The notes beneath the pieces were generated by a model. The model saw only the letters and a list, made by a program, of their open reading frames with translations, did no database searches and had not been told where the DNA came from. A stretch of DNA of 7,787 nt, taken from Ilumatobacter sp. Lineage in GTDB: Bacteria > Actinomycetota > Acidimicrobiia > Acidimicrobiales > Ilumatobacteraceae. Location of the stretch: the NCBI GenBank assembly GCA_029263275.1, contig JAJCXU010000513.1, forward strand, positions 1 through 7,787, given 5' to 3'. Positions within the stretch are counted from its first letter, which is position 1. Every line of letters begins with the position of its first letter. A program made the position numbers and the translations under genes. Below are positions 6,004-7,787 of the stretch, one piece after another.

Positions 6004-7787
6004 TCAGGTCAACAGTGTGCGGCCACGACGGCGACGGACGGCGTTGCGCAACGGCGTCCGCACCGATTCGAGGGCAAGGTAGAAGGACGGGAAGCACAGC
6101 AGCACGAGGACGGTCGAGCTGACGAGACCGCCCATCAGCGTGAAGCCCAGCGACTCCCAGAACGGGTCGCTGAGCGCCAGCGGCAAGAGGCCGACCACGG
6201 TGGTGATCGTCGTCGCTACCAGCGGGCGGAACCGAGATGTGACGGCATGCTGGATCGCCTCACCAGCCGATGCCCCTGCTCGACGCTGTTGATTGGCCGA
6301 GTCGACGAGCAGGATCGTGTTGTTGACCGCCACGCCGATCAACGCGATGAAGCCAACGCTGGACAGGAACGATTGTGGGTTGTCGGTGAGCTTCAGCACC
6401 CCGAACACACCCAAGAAGCTGAGTGGGATGGCCATGAAGATCAGCAGTGCCTGGGCGAGCGAACGGAACTGCACCGTGATGAGGAGCAGCATCAGTCCCA
6501 GCGCCACCACGCCAGCAACGAGCAGACCGGCGAAGTCGTCTTGGTTGTCGGATTCCAGACCGAAGTCGAACGTCACGGCGTCGGCTGAAATACCTCGTGA
6601 CTCGATCTCGGCTACGGGAAAGTCACCCTCGACGAGCGCCTGCGTGTCGTTCAAGAGGCCCGTGACGCCCTGGTCCTCGTCGTACTTGGCGCGGACCTCG
6701 ATGATGCGCTGACCATCGGTCCGTGCGATCTCGCCGTCGGTCGACACGATCGCATCGGTCACGGTGATCGTGTCGCCACCCGACACGAACTGTCTCCCCA
6801 ACAGGTCCGCACGCATGTCTTCGGCAAGCTGCTGACCGGCTGCGACGGAGGCCGCGTCACTCACTTCGATCTGCACCGCGAACGGGTACTCGAGGAGCGG
6901 TGGCCCATTCTCCGATTGTCCGATGGTCAGTCGAAGCCCAGGGTTCGCCGCAACGATGGTCTCGAAGCCAGCCTCGATGCGATCCACGAACTCGGGCGCC
7001 TTCGTCGACCTCGAACCAATCGGCGTCAGGTCGATGAAGGTCTCGGTCAGCCGCTCGTTGCCACGAACGTACTGCGACCGGTCGAGCTCGTCGCCAAGGA
7101 CCGACAGAACGACCTCATCAACCTCATCGGAGATCTCCTGGGCCTGCTCGATACTCGTCTCGGGAGTGAACTCCGCCGAGATCGCAAGACCCGTTGCGTC
7201 CTTGCCCGATGGGAAGATCGAGAACGGCAGGGAGCTCGCGATCATTCCGCCGCCCATGATTGCGGCGAAGGCAACGGCCACGAGGCCCATGCCGGTGAAC
7301 CGGCCCTTCCAACCATTCCTCCAGGGATAGGCAGCGAGCCGACCAGCGGCGCGTGCGACGACCTTTTCGCCGCGCACGATCGGGTTGTTGCTCCGGGCAC
7401 CCTTCAGCAAGAAGACGCGAGCGACGGCCGGGATGAACACGATCGAGAAGATGAACGAGAGGATCAGGGTGATGATCACGGTGGCGGGAATCGACCGGAT
7501 GAACTCCCCGAGAATGCCACCGACGAACAACATCGGCGAGAAGACGACGACGGTGGTGAGCGTGCCGGCCAGGGAAGCTGAGCCCACCCGCTCGAGCGCC
7601 GTGCGCACGATGCCAAGACGGCGTCCGTCTTCCTCCGGACTGGGGTCGTCACGACTCGAATCGATCGACTCGGAGATGACAATCGCGTCGTCGACGAGCA
7701 GGCCGAGCGTCAAGATCAGGCCGAACAACGTGATGGTGTTGAGCGAGTACCCGAACACCCACAGGCCGATCAGCGCACCGAGCATCA
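6004..7787 (-). CDS. RND-family efflux transporter permease, C-terminal part (5' end outside the window)
   Basis: The visible 593-plus residues correspond to the region from transmembrane segment 3 to the C-terminus of AcrB-type (ACR_tran) permeases. Residue numbers here count from the first complete codon, an internal Met at 7785. TM4 has GLLVDDAIVISES with the paired Asp32-Asp33 of the proton relay. TM7 is at about 163-185, a periplasm-equivalent porter region at 186-416, and TM8-TM12 at 417-570. TM10 contains GVAVNNTILLVD, with Asn488 where AcrB has its relay Lys; TM11 has the conserved Arg520-Pro521. The porter loop is about 230 residues, roughly 80 shorter than in AcrB. The end is Arg-rich (RRRRGR) and cytoplasmic. 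Such pumps export drugs, lipids or metabolites using proton flow. Roughly the first 350 residues are off the window. The methyltransferase gene follows 21 bases downstream, so both are probably cotranscribed. Confidence 0.93.
   Translation of the reverse strand, partial: MLGALIGLWVFGYSLNTITLFGLILTLGLLVDDAIVISESIDSSRDDPSPEEDGRRLGIVRTALERVGSASLAGTLTTVVVFSPMLFVGGILGEFIRSIPATVIITLILSFIFSIVFIPAVARVFLLKGARSNNPIVRGEKVVARAAGRLAAYPWRNGWKGRFTGMGLVAVAFAAIMGGGMIASSLPFSIFPSGKDATGLAISAEFTPETSIEQAQEISDEVDEVVLSVLGDELDRSQYVRGNERLTETFIDLTPIGSRSTKAPEFVDRIEAGFETIVAANPGLRLTIGQSENGPPLLEYPFAVQIEVSDAASVAAGQQLAEDMRADLLGRQFVSGGDTITVTDAIVSTDGEIARTDGQRIIEVRAKYDEDQGVTGLLNDTQALVEGDFPVAEIESRGISADAVTFDFGLESDNQDDFAGLLVAGVVALGLMLLLITVQFRSLAQALLIFMAIPLSFLGVFGVLKLTDNPQSFLSSVGFIALIGVAVNNTILLVDSANQQRRAGASAGEAIQHAVTSRFRPLVATTITTVVGLLPLALSDPFWESLGFTLMGGLVSSTVLVLLCFPSFYLALESVRTPLRNAVRRRRGRTLLT

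Noticed and set aside
5752..6588. Plus-strand open frame of 278 residues rich in Arg, His, Glu and Gln
   Set aside because: Antisense to the methyltransferase start and the RND gene, both of which have clear family motifs.
6916..7581. Plus-strand open frame of 221 residues rich in Asp, Glu and Arg
   Set aside because: Antisense shadow of the RND gene; composition reflects the reverse complement of hydrophobic codons.

Overview
This is a gene-dense, high-GC stretch of bacterial chromosome. Codons strongly prefer G or C at the third position, gaps between genes are 36 bases or less, and no stretch of 300 bases lacks a gene. The best guess is a monoderm actinobacterium, plausibly of the class Acidimicrobiia. 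Four things point that way: an MT0933-like small protein, two exported proteins with Thr/Ala/Pro-rich linkers after the signal peptide, genes that lack Shine-Dalgarno sites but have a TANNNT box right next to the start codon, and an RND pump that appears to lack a subdomain used to dock to an outer-membrane channel. This placement is inference; no rRNA or marker gene is present.

Left part, plus strand (1-2461): seven codons of an upstream gene (perhaps tldD) overlap tldE/pmbA by ATGA. tldE in turn overlaps a probable lipoprotein gene by TGATG. This looks like one translationally coupled unit: a TldD/TldE-type protease and an exported protein of unknown function.

Middle (2465-4435): a minus-strand gene for a small MT0933-like protein, carrying a His/Asp-rich segment, converges on the lipoprotein gene with a 3-base gap. 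It diverges from an amidase gene, with only 36 bases between the two start codons. The amidase has the complete Lys-cisSer-Ser triad and resembles 6-aminohexanoate cyclic dimer hydrolase (NylA) along its whole length.

Right part, minus strand (4447-7787), in order of transcription: the C-terminal part of an RND-type transporter cut by the window edge, a METTL7/TMT1-like methyltransferase 21 bases after it, and, 36 bases further, a secreted protein with hexapeptide repeats. The first two probably form an operon. The secreted protein may be on the same transcript or have its own leaderless promoter.

I see no mobile element, CRISPR array, RNA gene, phage gene or obvious new system. The points most worth a second look are the missing docking subdomain of the RND pump, the lipobox-like site with Ser in place of Cys, the lipoprotein coupled to tldE, the His-rich MT0933-like protein without a partner, and the pairing of a thiol-methyltransferase-like enzyme with an efflux pump.
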